Positions 8,476 to 16,995 of a stretch of DNA of 64,000 nucleotides are shown piece after piece. The stretch comes from G963701675 sp963701675 (GTDB taxonomy: Bacteria > Planctomycetota > Planctomycetia > Gemmatales > Gemmataceae), in assembly GCA_963701675.1 (NCBI GenBank), contig OY969623.1:6262001-6326000 (forward strand). The letters are read 5' to 3'. Below the pieces are notes generated by a model. It worked only from the letters and a program-made list of their open reading frames with translations. It did not search any database and was not told the origin of the DNA. Made by a program: the position numbers and the translations under genes. The number at the start of each line of letters is the position of its first letter. Position 1 is the first letter of the stretch.

Positions 8476-9693
8476 TCAGCCATAGTGGAAATCAAGCTGG
8501 GCGAGTTCTCTACCATTCGAATCGAACAGGCGAGCCTTGGGCACGGGCGGTTTGGCGTTGTCGTTGTAATAGACCTCGTTGTACGTTTCGCCGCCGGCGC
8601 CGTGCAGGGAAAGCGTCAGGGCGATCTTCTCGTTGTCGATTCGAGTGACTTCGATCTTCGGAGTCAGCGGCGGCCCCAGCAACAGCCTGGCGGACTCGTT
8701 GGCGGGCACCTTTACGGTAACGCGGCTCTCACCGCCGCCCGTAAAAACCCAGCGTCGGCCGGCCTGGTCATTCAGCACAAATTGGCAACGGACGAGTGTG
8801 TAGTCGCCCGTGGGGACCTTGGCAATACCTCCGGACCCTCGCACGCGGAGATCGCCTTCTTCATCTCGGAGAAGTAGAGCGAATTCAGAAATGTCGGATT
8901 GAAGCGTGCCCAGCGCCTTAGCCAGCGGTTGCACGGCGACCGAGGAACCATCCGCTGCCACATCCACTTGCCAGTATTGATCGGCGACGAGGACATACCT
9001 GCCGAGTGGTTGCGTTTCTTCGCTCGTGGGCCGAATGTCGAATTCGCCGTCCCCGTTGAAGTCGATCAATAACCGGTCGCCGAGCTTTCCCGTTTTGGTC
9101 AGGTCGTTGTACAGTCCGTTTCCGTTGTTATCGACGACGGCGATGAGCCGCTTCTGCTGCCCGAAATGCACTGTTCCCGTGTAGTAGCCGGAATTTAACG
9201 CGTGTAGGCTTCGAACCGTTTTGTCCGTGTCAATCTCGTAGTCGGCGAACTGAAAGAGAAACCACTGTGGGACCTTTTTCGTTCCGCTATGCACCATCAT
9301 CTTAGTGGGACCGAATGTCCACGCGGTCTCGCGCTGGATTCCTTTCAGTTTTTCATCCGCCGACAGGCGGCCGTCGCCATTCCCATCCACGTATAGGCAG
9401 TCATAATCCCGGCCGTTTTCCGAAGACGTGTCGAGGACGATTCCGAGTTCGTCTTGTTGGGCACCCACCAGCATGGTGCTATAGATCGGTTTCGGAGAAT
9501 GGTACGTCGGCTCGGAATTGAGTTTGACCCGGTCGGCCAGGAGCGTCAATTGCTGAGTGGCCGTGGCGACTTCGTCCGAAACGTTAACACTAAGCCGGTA
9601 CTTGAGCGGAAACTCCCTTTTGTTCTCGGCGCGCGCTAGGCCGGGAATGACAAGCAGAAGAACTACCGGCGCAAGCAACAAGCCCCGCTTCAT
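8476..9693 (-). CDS. Exported hypothetical protein with EF-hand-like loops
   Basis: A 405-residue protein from ATG 9693, preceded by GGGAGG; a longer GTG-type start at 9735 is possible but lacks support. The N-terminus is a signal peptide (Lys-Arg then Leu/Val core ending Ala-Arg-Ala). Two segments read Asp-Gly-Asn-Gly-Asp-Gly and Asp-Phe-Asn-Gly-Asp-Gly-Glu-Phe-Asp, typical calcium-binding loops. The rest is predicted beta-rich. It sits in the same orientation as the 5660-8305 gene, 170 bases away, and may share its transcript. Function unknown. Confidence 0.7.
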   Translation of the reverse strand: MKRGLLLAPVVLLLVIPGLARAENKREFPLKYRLSVNVSDEVATATQQLTLLADRVKLNSEPTYHSPKPIYSTMLVGAQQDELGIVLDTSSENGRDYDCLYVDGNGDGRLSADEKLKGIQRETAWTFGPTKMMVHSGTKKVPQWFLFQFADYEIDTDKTVRSLHALNSGYYTGTVHFGQQKRLIAVVDNNGNGLYNDLTKTGKLGDRLLIDFNGDGEFDIRPTSEETQPLGRYVLVADQYWQVDVAADGSSVAVQPLAKALGTLQSDISEFALLLRDEEGDLRVRGSGGIAKVPTGDYTLVRCQFVLNDQAGRRWVFTGGGESRVTVKVPANESARLLLGPPLTPKIEVTRIDNEKIALTLSLHGAGGETYNEVYYNDNAKPPVPKARLFDSNGRELAQLDFHYG

Positions 9694-9788
9694 TCGGAGT
9701 GCCTCCCGCACTACTCCCCGCACAAAGACGTACAAATGAGATTATACCCACGAAGTACGCAAGAGGTGTGTTGCCGCTGCGTCGCAGA

Positions 9789-10124
9789 TTAAGAGGTTTT
9801 GGACGGCTTGGCGCCCGGAATCATAATCGACTCAACTTGGACCGACGTGTAAGGCTGCCGATGTCCCCTTAGTCGCCGGTAGTTTTTCCGCCGGCGGAAA
9901 TGCTGGATATAGACCTTGGTCGACGGATGATCGACGACTTTCGTTACAATCCGTGCACCCTCTACCAGTGGACGCCCGATCAACGGGCTTTCGCCGCCGT
10001 GGCAAAGCAAGACGCGGTCGAACTCAAGGTTGGCCCCGATCTCGGCGTCTCGATAATCGACGCGAACGACATCGCCTTCCTGGACCTTGTACTGCCGGGA
10101 GCCGTCTTCAAACACTGCGTACAT
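9789..10124 (-). CDS. rplU: 50S ribosomal protein L21
   Basis: A 111-residue protein with L21 features: Met-Tyr-Ala-Val-Phe-Glu-Asp-Gly at the N-terminus, Gln-Tyr-Lys-Val-Gln-Glu-Gly-Asp, and the basic Arg-Arg-Arg-Lys-Asn-Tyr-Arg-Arg-Leu-Arg-Gly-His-Arg-Gln segment that contacts 23S rRNA. In most bacteria rplU precedes rpmA (L27); here the downstream neighbour is an unrelated exported protein and rpmA is not in the window. No clear Shine-Dalgarno is visible. Confidence 0.93.
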   Translation of the reverse strand: MYAVFEDGSRQYKVQEGDVVRVDYRDAEIGANLEFDRVLLCHGGESPLIGRPLVEGARIVTKVVDHPSTKVYIQHFRRRKNYRRLRGHRQPYTSVQVESIMIPGAKPSKTS

Positions 10125-10200
10125 GATTGCAATTCCGAACGGGATGGTAACAAGCCGTCAGGACTTAGGTTACATTGAATGCCGGCAATCGGCCAGATGG

Positions 10201-12744
10201 TCATTCATACTGGAGAGCTTCCACCACTTGAAGCCGAGCGGCACGACGTCCTGGAAAGAACGCCGCCGCGACCGCAATGAGCAAAGCAACAAAGAAGCAG
10301 CCAGCGATGTGAAGTGCGCTCAAGTTGAACCGCACGGGATGACCCAAGAGCGGATAGGTAGCGAGATTCGCGATATACGCCAGCGCGATCCCGGCCAGGA
10401 CGCCCGGAACGAGGCTGATAATTCCGAGCGTAAGCGCCTGGGCGACGATGAGTTTCGCGACCTGCCGGCGTTTCATTCCGATGGCTCGAAGGACGCCGAA
10501 CTCTCGCGTCTGTTCCAGCACATTCATGGTCAACGTGTTTACGACACCGAGCGAAGCTACCACGAAAACGAGCGAAAGTAGTACCCAGAGGAAGCCGAGA
10601 AAGCCTCGAAGCTGTTTGCCGAGCGTTTCGTGGACCTGGGCGTTGGATTGGAGCAGCAAGCCGTGTTCCTTACAAAACTCCGCCAATGCCGGGCGCAACG
10701 AACCGGCGGTTTCAGATTGTGCCGTGACGAGAATCGCGTGCATCCCGTTGATGTCAAAAAGCGGCTTAGCCGTGTGCCAATCGATGTAAAGTGCCATGCC
10801 GCCGCCCGTGTATTCGGATGCCGTGCCCACAACTGAAAACTCACGCGTCCCGAGCCGTGTCTCGATTCCAACGGTATCCCCGACGTGCTTATCCAGTCGG
10901 TGTGCCAACGCCGTTCCAAGTACCACACCACCCTGTTGCAGACCCCGTCGCACTTCTTCCGGGTCGCCGTCTTCGAGGGCGAGCGCCAATGGTCGTTCCT
11001 TCGTAAAGGAACACGCAAGCACCACCGCGGACCGGCCGGAAACGCGGGCCGGTATGAAGTTCACGTAACCGACGTGCGCGACATTCTTCAAGTCAGCGAT
11101 TTCCTTCACCAATGTTTCATCCACCGCGGCCGTGGTGATATTCACTGTCGGATCAGGCCATGTGCCCCGGATATAGAAGTCCGCCGTAATGATTCGTGCG
11201 AACCAATCATTTAGATGCCGCATGTTGTTCATCAACGATTGACCGAAGCCCACAGCAAACACGATGGCCACGAGCAAAACGCCGGCCGTCAGCGCCGTGC
11301 GCGTTCGATGGCGTGTGAGTTGTCGAATCGCCAATCCTCCCTCAGCGCCAAAAAACGGCTTCAGGATCATGGATGCAAATCGAGTCAGCGGCGCCTGAAA
11401 CAGCGGAACCACCAATACGCAGGCCACCAGGAAACCGGCCAAGACCAACGCCTGGAGGTGCGTCACAATGTGAAGGGGCAGCCAATTCCACAGGATTCCA
11501 AATAGGAAGATCGCGACAAATGCGAAGATCGCCAGTCCCACGTACGCCGGCCAGAATCGAGTTTGGTCGGGCCGATCAGCCTTCTTTTGCAGCAGGTCTT
11601 CAAGCGGCGAGCGCTGGCCGGCGCGGCGTGCCGGCAAGAATGTTGCGGCCAAAGCCATGCCCGGGCCCAACAACAAGGCGAGAACAAAAGGCTCGGCCGT
11701 CCAGCGCACGGCCGGAAGCGTCACGGTCAAGAGCTGGGCCAACACCATGCGGAGAGCGACGGCAAGCCCTAGGCCCACGGGAATACCCAGGAGCGTGCCC
11801 GCAATGCCGAGCAACACGGCTTCTTGCAACAACCAGCGCGTCACCTGGCGGCGAGTCGCGCCGACCGCACGGAGGATGGCCAGTTGACGGCGCCGCTCAC
11901 CGAGGTTCATCAGGAATGCGTTCAGAATCACGAAGGCGCCGGCCACCAATGAGCTCACGCTGAGCGATGCCAGGCCCTGTTCGGTTGACATCATACTGTC
12001 ACGGCCGAGGTCGCCACGGGCGCCCGGCGCTTGCACCGTTAGCCCCTTCGGCAATCGCTCTCGTACTGCCGATTCCACGCGTCGCTCGTCGGCGGCGTCG
12101 TTCAAAACTATTTGCACGCTGTTCACTTGGTTGGGCATACCGAAGATGCGTTGCGCGGTTGATAGCGGCATGAACGCAATCGCTCCGCCGTTAAAAGCCG
12201 CAGCGCCTTGCGCCTCCAACAGACCGACGACGGGGTGCAAACTCATCCCCGTCGGCGTGATGAAGCGAACGGCTTGACCCAAAGTGAACTCCTGCGCTTG
12301 AGCAAAACCGGCTTCCAACAGGACGCCGTCGTCACTGTCCAACATTCGGCCGGACCGCAGGTGCAATTCACGGACGGCGTGATCACGGCTGGGGTCAATT
12401 CCGATGCACATAACTGGGGTCGCGCCGGATTTCCCGATGACCGCCGCCGGCGTCTGCACGACAGGAACCGCAGATTGAATACCGGGAACCGCTGCCAAAT
12501 CCTCGGTAACCCCGGCATCAAAACCACCCAGGCCTCCTGCGACAACCTCTAATGAGGCGCGGCCGGTAAGGTTTTCAAACATGTCGCGGTGAACGCTGCG
12601 GGCAGTTTGGACCGTGGCCGATATGGCGACTGCGGCCGCCACGCCGATAACAATGCCGAGCAACGTAAGGGATGCGCGACCCGGCCGCCGACGGATCTCT
12701 CCCACGCTTAACTTCCAGAGCACGGGGAACTTCGGCAAATTCAT
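10201..12744 (-). CDS. ABC transporter permease, duplicated FtsX/MacB type
   Basis: An 847-residue membrane protein. The first half has an N-terminal helix, a MacB-like periplasmic domain and three helices; the second half repeats this plan. Each half carries the FtsX-type signature after its second helix group: Leu-Ala-Ile-Leu-Arg-Ala-Val-Gly-Ala and Phe-Gly-Val-Leu-Arg-Ala-Ile-Gly-Met. The start ATG overlaps the ATP-binding gene stop by four bases, so the pair forms one transporter. Family members move lipoproteins, peptides or transmit force to cell-wall enzymes; substrate unknown. Confidence 0.88.
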   Translation of the reverse strand: MNLPKFPVLWKLSVGEIRRRPGRASLTLLGIVIGVAAAVAISATVQTARSVHRDMFENLTGRASLEVVAGGLGGFDAGVTEDLAAVPGIQSAVPVVQTPAAVIGKSGATPVMCIGIDPSRDHAVRELHLRSGRMLDSDDGVLLEAGFAQAQEFTLGQAVRFITPTGMSLHPVVGLLEAQGAAAFNGGAIAFMPLSTAQRIFGMPNQVNSVQIVLNDAADERRVESAVRERLPKGLTVQAPGARGDLGRDSMMSTEQGLASLSVSSLVAGAFVILNAFLMNLGERRRQLAILRAVGATRRQVTRWLLQEAVLLGIAGTLLGIPVGLGLAVALRMVLAQLLTVTLPAVRWTAEPFVLALLLGPGMALAATFLPARRAGQRSPLEDLLQKKADRPDQTRFWPAYVGLAIFAFVAIFLFGILWNWLPLHIVTHLQALVLAGFLVACVLVVPLFQAPLTRFASMILKPFFGAEGGLAIRQLTRHRTRTALTAGVLLVAIVFAVGFGQSLMNNMRHLNDWFARIITADFYIRGTWPDPTVNITTAAVDETLVKEIADLKNVAHVGYVNFIPARVSGRSAVVLACSFTKERPLALALEDGDPEEVRRGLQQGGVVLGTALAHRLDKHVGDTVGIETRLGTREFSVVGTASEYTGGGMALYIDWHTAKPLFDINGMHAILVTAQSETAGSLRPALAEFCKEHGLLLQSNAQVHETLGKQLRGFLGFLWVLLSLVFVVASLGVVNTLTMNVLEQTREFGVLRAIGMKRRQVAKLIVAQALTLGIISLVPGVLAGIALAYIANLATYPLLGHPVRFNLSALHIAGCFFVALLIAVAAAFFPGRRAARLQVVEALQYE

Positions 12745-13484
12745 ATCGCCGTCTCCCGGCTGGCGAGCGCACGATGATGATGCAGTGCTTTCTCTTCGAC
12801 CATACGACCGTCTTTGAGACGCACGAGTCGATCAGCCATTGCGGCGTGGTTCGGGTTGTGCGTAACCATGAGAATGGTTTGCCGACGACGGTCTACCAGT
12901 TCGCGCAAGAGCGACATGACTTGATCGCCATTGGCGCTGTCGAGGTTGCCAGTGGGCTCGTCGGCAAGAATCAACAGGGGGTCGGCAACCAATGCCCGCG
13001 CCACCGCGAGTCGTTGCTGTTCGCCGCCCGACATCTGCCCGGGGAGATGATGGCGCCGTGCGGACAGGCGTACCAACTCCAGTGCGGCAAACGCACGGGG
13101 TGCGGCGTCGCTCTCGGCGACGCCGTCGATAATGAGCGGCAAGGCGACGTTTTCTTCAGCGGTCAACACGTCGAGCATGTTGAACGCTTGAAAGATGAAA
13201 CCGATGCGCCTTCGGCGAAGAAGGGTGAGCTGGTCGTCGTCGAGTTCGCTCAGCTCTTCACCGCCCACGGACACAGTGCCGCCGGATGGCGAATCGAGGG
13301 CGCCGATCAGATGTAGTAGGGTGCTCTTTCCAGAACCCGACGGCCCCATGACGGCCACAAACTCACCGCAGCGCACCTCCAGATCGATGCCTCGGAGCGC
13401 TTCGACTTTCGCCTCGCCGCTGCCGAAGATCTTGGTCAGATTGCGGGCTACGATGGCGGGTCTTCCGTCGCTCGGCGGCGGCAT
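12741..13484 (-). CDS. ABC transporter ATP-binding protein, LolD/MacB-like
   Basis: A 247-residue cytoplasmic ATPase. Walker A is Gly-Pro-Ser-Gly-Ser-Gly-Lys-Ser-Thr (about residue 47), the signature is Met-Ser-Gly-Gly-Glu-Gln-Gln-Arg, and Walker B is Leu-Leu-Ile-Leu-Ala-Asp-Glu-Pro-Thr-Gly-Asn-Leu-Asp. The Pro-Thr-Gly-Asn-Leu-Asp sequence is typical for the LolD/MacB/FtsE class, matching the FtsX-type permease encoded by the overlapping downstream gene. It powers that exporter. Confidence 0.92.
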   Translation of the reverse strand: MPPPSDGRPAIVARNLTKIFGSGEAKVEALRGIDLEVRCGEFVAVMGPSGSGKSTLLHLIGALDSPSGGTVSVGGEELSELDDDQLTLLRRRRIGFIFQAFNMLDVLTAEENVALPLIIDGVAESDAAPRAFAALELVRLSARRHHLPGQMSGGEQQRLAVARALVADPLLILADEPTGNLDSANGDQVMSLLRELVDRRRQTILMVTHNPNHAAMADRLVRLKDGRMVEEKALHHHRALASRETAI

Positions 13485-13537
13485 GTTGATTTCCGCGGAT
13501 GGGTCAGGACGGGGTTAGTCCGGATACAATTTAGGGT

Positions 13538-13969
13538 ATGGATGGTGTCCAACCTGACTATGACCCGCGCTATCTGGCGGGTATTCTGCTCTTCAACCGC
13601 GGCGATTTCTTCGAGGCCCACGAAGTTTGGGAAGACGTTTGGACCGAGGCGACCGGCGACGCACACCGCTTTTACCAAGGTTTGATCCAGGCGGCCGTAG
13701 GACTGCTCCACTTCGGCAATGGCAACCTGCGCGGCGCGATCAAGCTGTACCATTCCAGCCGCGACTACATGCGCGAGCTCAAGATCTTTCTCGGTCTCGA
13801 CGTCGTCGATTTCTGGGCACAGATGGATAAGTGCTACGCTTCGTTATTGGCGAATCCGGAGCAGTCGCCGTCGACCTCGCTCTCGGAAGACCTTCTACCC
13901 ACAATCCAGCTCAATCCACCGCCGGATGCCTGGCCTGACGTCGAACACTTTGTCGACAACGCCGATTGA
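13538..13969 (+). CDS. DUF309 family protein
   Basis: A 143-residue helical protein with the DUF309 core motif Phe-Phe-Glu-Ala-His-Glu-Val-Trp-Glu (residues 24-32) and the second motif Tyr-Gln-Gly-Leu-Ile-Gln-Ala-Ala-Val. The conserved Glu and His residues of the first motif suggest a metal-binding or catalytic site, but no biochemical role is established for the family. It is divergent from the ABC operon by about 50 bases. No strong Shine-Dalgarno is seen; the transcript may be nearly leaderless. Confidence 0.85.
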   Translation: MDGVQPDYDPRYLAGILLFNRGDFFEAHEVWEDVWTEATGDAHRFYQGLIQAAVGLLHFGNGNLRGAIKLYHSSRDYMRELKIFLGLDVVDFWAQMDKCYASLLANPEQSPSTSLSEDLLPTIQLNPPPDAWPDVEHFVDNAD

Positions 13970-14085
13970 ACGTAAGGGCCGTAAGTCGTTTGACTTTCCG
14001 CGCGGCGGTGCATACCCTGACCGCGTTGGTAAGCATCTGCCTCCGAGTTATCCTCGGCGGCGTTCGAATTCGAAGGAGTAACATC

Positions 14086-14610
14086 ATGGCGGCCACCGGT
14101 CACACAACAAATTTCAAAGGACAATCCTATCCTCTCGCGGGTCCGAAACTGAAAGTGGGCGACCGCGCTCCGACGTTTACTTGTGTGAACAGCGGTCTAG
14201 AGGCAATGAATTTCGAGAAAACGGGTGGCAAGCACCGCATCTTTCTTTCGGTGCCGTCACTCGACACGCCGGTCTGTAGTCAAGAAACGAAGAAATTCGA
14301 GGAGTCTCTCGGAGCCTTGAAGGACAAAGCGGCGTGTTACGTGGTGAGCCTGGACATGCCGTTCGCACAGAAGCGCTTCTGCGCGGCGGAAAACGTAAGC
14401 AACGTTCAAACCCTGTCTGATCTGCATAATCAGTCTTTTGGGAAAAACTGGGGCGTCCTGATTGAAGGTCTGCCGATGCCGCTGCTTTCGCGGGCGGTCT
14501 TCGTCGTGAACAAAGACAATCACTTCACTTACGTGGAATACGTCCCGGAAGTCGGCGCCCATCCGAACTACGACGCGGCGATGTCGGCCCTGAAGACGCT
14601 AGTTGGGTAA
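14086..14610 (+). CDS. tpx: Thiol peroxidase Tpx (atypical 2-Cys peroxiredoxin)
   Basis: A 174-residue peroxiredoxin. The Tpx motif Ser-Leu-Asp-Thr-Pro-Val-Cys carries the peroxidatic Cys64, and the resolving Cys99 lies in Lys-Arg-Phe-Cys-Ala-Ala-Glu, giving the intramolecular disulfide arrangement of Tpx. It reduces hydrogen and alkyl peroxides with electrons from thioredoxin. ATG 14086 is preferred to an upstream in-frame start at 13966 because GAAGGAG lies 8 bases before it and the protein then has the family length. A hairpin follows the stop. Confidence 0.93.
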   Translation: MAATGHTTNFKGQSYPLAGPKLKVGDRAPTFTCVNSGLEAMNFEKTGGKHRIFLSVPSLDTPVCSQETKKFEESLGALKDKAACYVVSLDMPFAQKRFCAAENVSNVQTLSDLHNQSFGKNWGVLIEGLPMPLLSRAVFVVNKDNHFTYVEYVPEVGAHPNYDAAMSALKTLVG

Positions 14611-14924
14611 GAAGCGGGTCGCTTGCGGCTTATGCGCTCACACCCCATTCCCGCTAGGCCGCAAGCGGCGGTTTATTGTTCAACCTTCCCTATCTTGTCG
14701 TCTTTTCGCGACGTGACAACTTTACCGCTTGTGCCCTCGTTTTTCCTTCGATTCTCGATCTGTTTCTATTGCAAGCTCGACATTGCTTATTAAGGTGAAT
14801 GAATCTGTGGCATCGGCCAATGCGCGATGACCATGCCACTCGGGTTAGCGGCACGCTCCGAACAACGTTGGGAGCACCGTTCCAATATGACTCTTCACCT
14901 GGATTAGACAAAGGAGACCGGACC
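14611..14924. other. Intergenic region with one hairpin
   Basis: About 310 bases between tpx and the Tyr/Cys-rich protein gene. Apart from the hairpin at 14620-14667 and the AAAGGAG Shine-Dalgarno before 14925, I see no gene. It probably contains the promoter of the downstream gene, but no convincing -35/-10 pair stood out. Confidence 0.6.
14620..14667. terminator. Hairpin after tpx
   Basis: Arms CGCTTGCGGC (14620-14629) and GCCGCAAGCG (14658-14667) are perfect complements around a 28-nt loop, starting 9 bases after the tpx stop. No T tract follows closely, so it may be a processing or REP-like element instead of an intrinsic terminator. Confidence 0.55.
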
Positions 14925-15788
14925 ATGAATCCCACACGGATAATGGGCTGGGCGAGTGCTTTCGTGTTGTTCGTAGCAAGCGCGGGACGGGTTGAAGCGG
15001 GCTGGCATAACGTATTTCAAGTTTGTTGCAATAACTGCGGCCGAGGCAGCGTGTCCTACTACGCCGCCCCCGCCGTCGATCCTTGTTGCAATCCCTGCCC
15101 GCAGGTTTGCACCACCCGATATGTTCAACGCTGTTATTATCAACCCGTCACTACGATGGAAACTCGCTCGTATTACGAAGCGGTTACTACCTACCGAACG
15201 AGCTACTACTACGAGCCCGTAACCACCTGCCGCTACGTGAGCTATTACGATCCGTGCACGTGCAGCTATTATCAAGCTGCCACGCCGGCGGTTTCCTATC
15301 AGTTACGCGCACAGTCGTGCCCCGTTCAAAGCTGGGTGCAACGTTGCTACTACCAACCGGTGGTGAGCTACCGGCAGAGTTCATACTGGGAACCGGTAAC
15401 ATCCTGTTGTAACCCGTGTGCACCAGCAGCCCCCGTTGCCGCCCCGCCGCCTGCTGTAAGCGGTACGCCCGAGCCGCCCCCGGCGGCACAGCCCGGGGTG
15501 GGTGAAGGACGAATCCAACCTCAAGCCCCAGCGCCGCCGCCCGGAGTGCGCGAAACACGAAGTCCCAACGGCAGCGGCAGCCCGCTTTACGATCAGCATT
15601 TCCGGTCGCCAGCACCCAACACGACCGGCAGTTCGCTTCGTCCGCAACCGCAAGCCTTGCCGGTACGGCCGCCGAACCCGGTGCCGTTAAGCCCACCCAA
15701 GGTCAAGCTGGAGCAAATTGTCTCACTTGAGAAAGGCGTGAAAGTCGCGTCGGCAAGTGATTCGCCGGTGTGGACGCCGAAACGTTAG
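14925..15788 (+). CDS. Exported Tyr/Cys-rich repeat protein with Pro-rich tail
   Basis: A 287-residue protein. ATG 14925 follows AAAGGAG and opens a signal peptide ending Gly-Arg-Val-Glu-Ala. The mature N-terminal half has repeated units of the form Tyr-Tyr-x-Pro/Ala-Val-Thr-Thr (for example at about residues 70, 82, 95 and 150) mixed with Cys-Cys-Asn-Pro-Cys clusters; about 18 Cys are present. The C-terminal half is rich in Pro, Ala and Gln. The composition suggests a disulfide- or tyrosine-crosslinked extracellular structural protein. No named family recognised. An intrinsic terminator follows. Confidence 0.8.
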   Translation: MNPTRIMGWASAFVLFVASAGRVEAGWHNVFQVCCNNCGRGSVSYYAAPAVDPCCNPCPQVCTTRYVQRCYYQPVTTMETRSYYEAVTTYRTSYYYEPVTTCRYVSYYDPCTCSYYQAATPAVSYQLRAQSCPVQSWVQRCYYQPVVSYRQSSYWEPVTSCCNPCAPAAPVAAPPPAVSGTPEPPPAAQPGVGEGRIQPQAPAPPPGVRETRSPNGSGSPLYDQHFRSPAPNTTGSSLRPQPQALPVRPPNPVPLSPPKVKLEQIVSLEKGVKVASASDSPVWTPKR

Positions 15789-15814
15789 ACGACGTGAATA
15801 AGGATAACTTTGAG

Positions 15815-15844
15815 CAGGGCGGACGCACATGTCCGCCCTGTTTT
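15815..15844 (+). terminator. Intrinsic terminator
   Basis: Perfect 10-bp stem CAGGGCGGAC / GTCCGCCCTG (15815-15824 and 15831-15840), six-base loop, then TTTT. It lies just downstream of the Tyr/Cys-rich protein gene and just before the stop of the convergent flippase-like gene. Confidence 0.85.
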
Positions 15845-15846
15845 CG

Positions 15847-16927
15847 TTATGCGGCCAACGTAGGCTCTGCTTCGGGTCGAGCTTCCGGACGCGGAAATTT
15901 GCCGAAGAGGTAGATGACGCCCCCGATCATACCCACCGCGACGAGGACGGAGAACCACAACATGCTCAAGCACAGCGCCAAGTCTCGATCCACGCCGAGC
16001 GGCGCGAGGAGCAGCACCATGCTCCCTTCACGGATGCCGACGCCGGCCACGCTTACCGGCAAGAGCGTGAGTATGCACACCAACGGCACAACGATCCAGT
16101 AATAAACGGGCGGCACTTCGAGACCGAGAGCCAGGCCGAGGAACCAAACGGAGAGGACGTTCGCCGCCTGGACACCCAGCGAAATGATGGATGTGCTGAA
16201 TATCAAGCCCGGCAAGCGCAGATAGAACTTTGCATAATCTCGAAGTCGGCGAAGGCGTTCAAAGCGGCGCGTCCACCGAGTCGCCGGGCGCAACAACAAA
16301 AGCCCGACAAGCGCTGCCGCCGTCATGCCGCCGACGCTGAGAACAATCCACGATTTCAGCTCGATGGGGCTTGCCAACACACCGACGCAAGCAACGAACA
16401 GCAGTATCAAGAGGCCGGTAGCGCGATCGATGAGCACGGTAAGGAATGCCGCCAGACGCCGATGCCCGCGTCCGTTCAGATAAAGGCTGCGCACCACGTC
16501 GCCGCCTACCGAAGTAGGAAGCAGCAGATTGAAGAACATTCCAATGAAGTAGAACGCAGTGAATCGCCAAACGGAGCCTCGAAATCCAAGCGGACGCGCT
16601 GAATAGCTGCCAACGCAACCCGCTGAGTACTTGCATGAGCATGCACACGCCGAACGATGCAGCCCAGAATTCCAGCCGAAGCTGTCGAAACGCATTGGCA
16701 ATCTGCGCCCAGTCTGTCTTCCACGCCAGCCATGAGAGGATGCTGACGCTAACGATGATGCGAACGGGTTTGCCAAGTAGGTGCCAACGCTTTGACGGGG
16801 CGCGTGGAGCGTCTAAGAAATGGGAGTCATCCGGCTCGGGAAATTCTTGAACCGAGGCGGCGGCGTAGTTCTTCGCCTGTTCCAGCATCCCGTTCCGGGT
16901 GAACCCGCCTCGTAACTTCAGAATCAT
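15847..16927 (-). CDS. Flippase-like / lysylphosphatidylglycerol synthase transmembrane family protein, frameshifted
   Basis: Two overlapping frames together give a membrane protein of about 359 residues. The N-terminal part (from ATG 16927, or ATG 16888) ends Leu-Arg-Trp-Gln-Leu-Phe-Ser; the rest continues in another frame from Pro-Leu-Gly-Phe-Arg with the family hallmark Phe-Asn-Leu-Leu-Leu-Pro-Thr-Ser-Val-Gly-Gly-Asp-Val-Val-Arg. The switch is near 16610, in a GCGCG-type context, so a one- or two-base indel is likely a sequencing error. The family (YbhN/AglD-like) has predicted lipid or glycolipid flippase roles. It follows a glycosyltransferase gene on the same strand. Confidence 0.75.
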
Positions 16928-16995
16928 GCGACAGGGCGTATGTGTGAATCTTAGGATATTGCCCGCGTGTAGACCCGCCGAAAACCGGCTAATTT

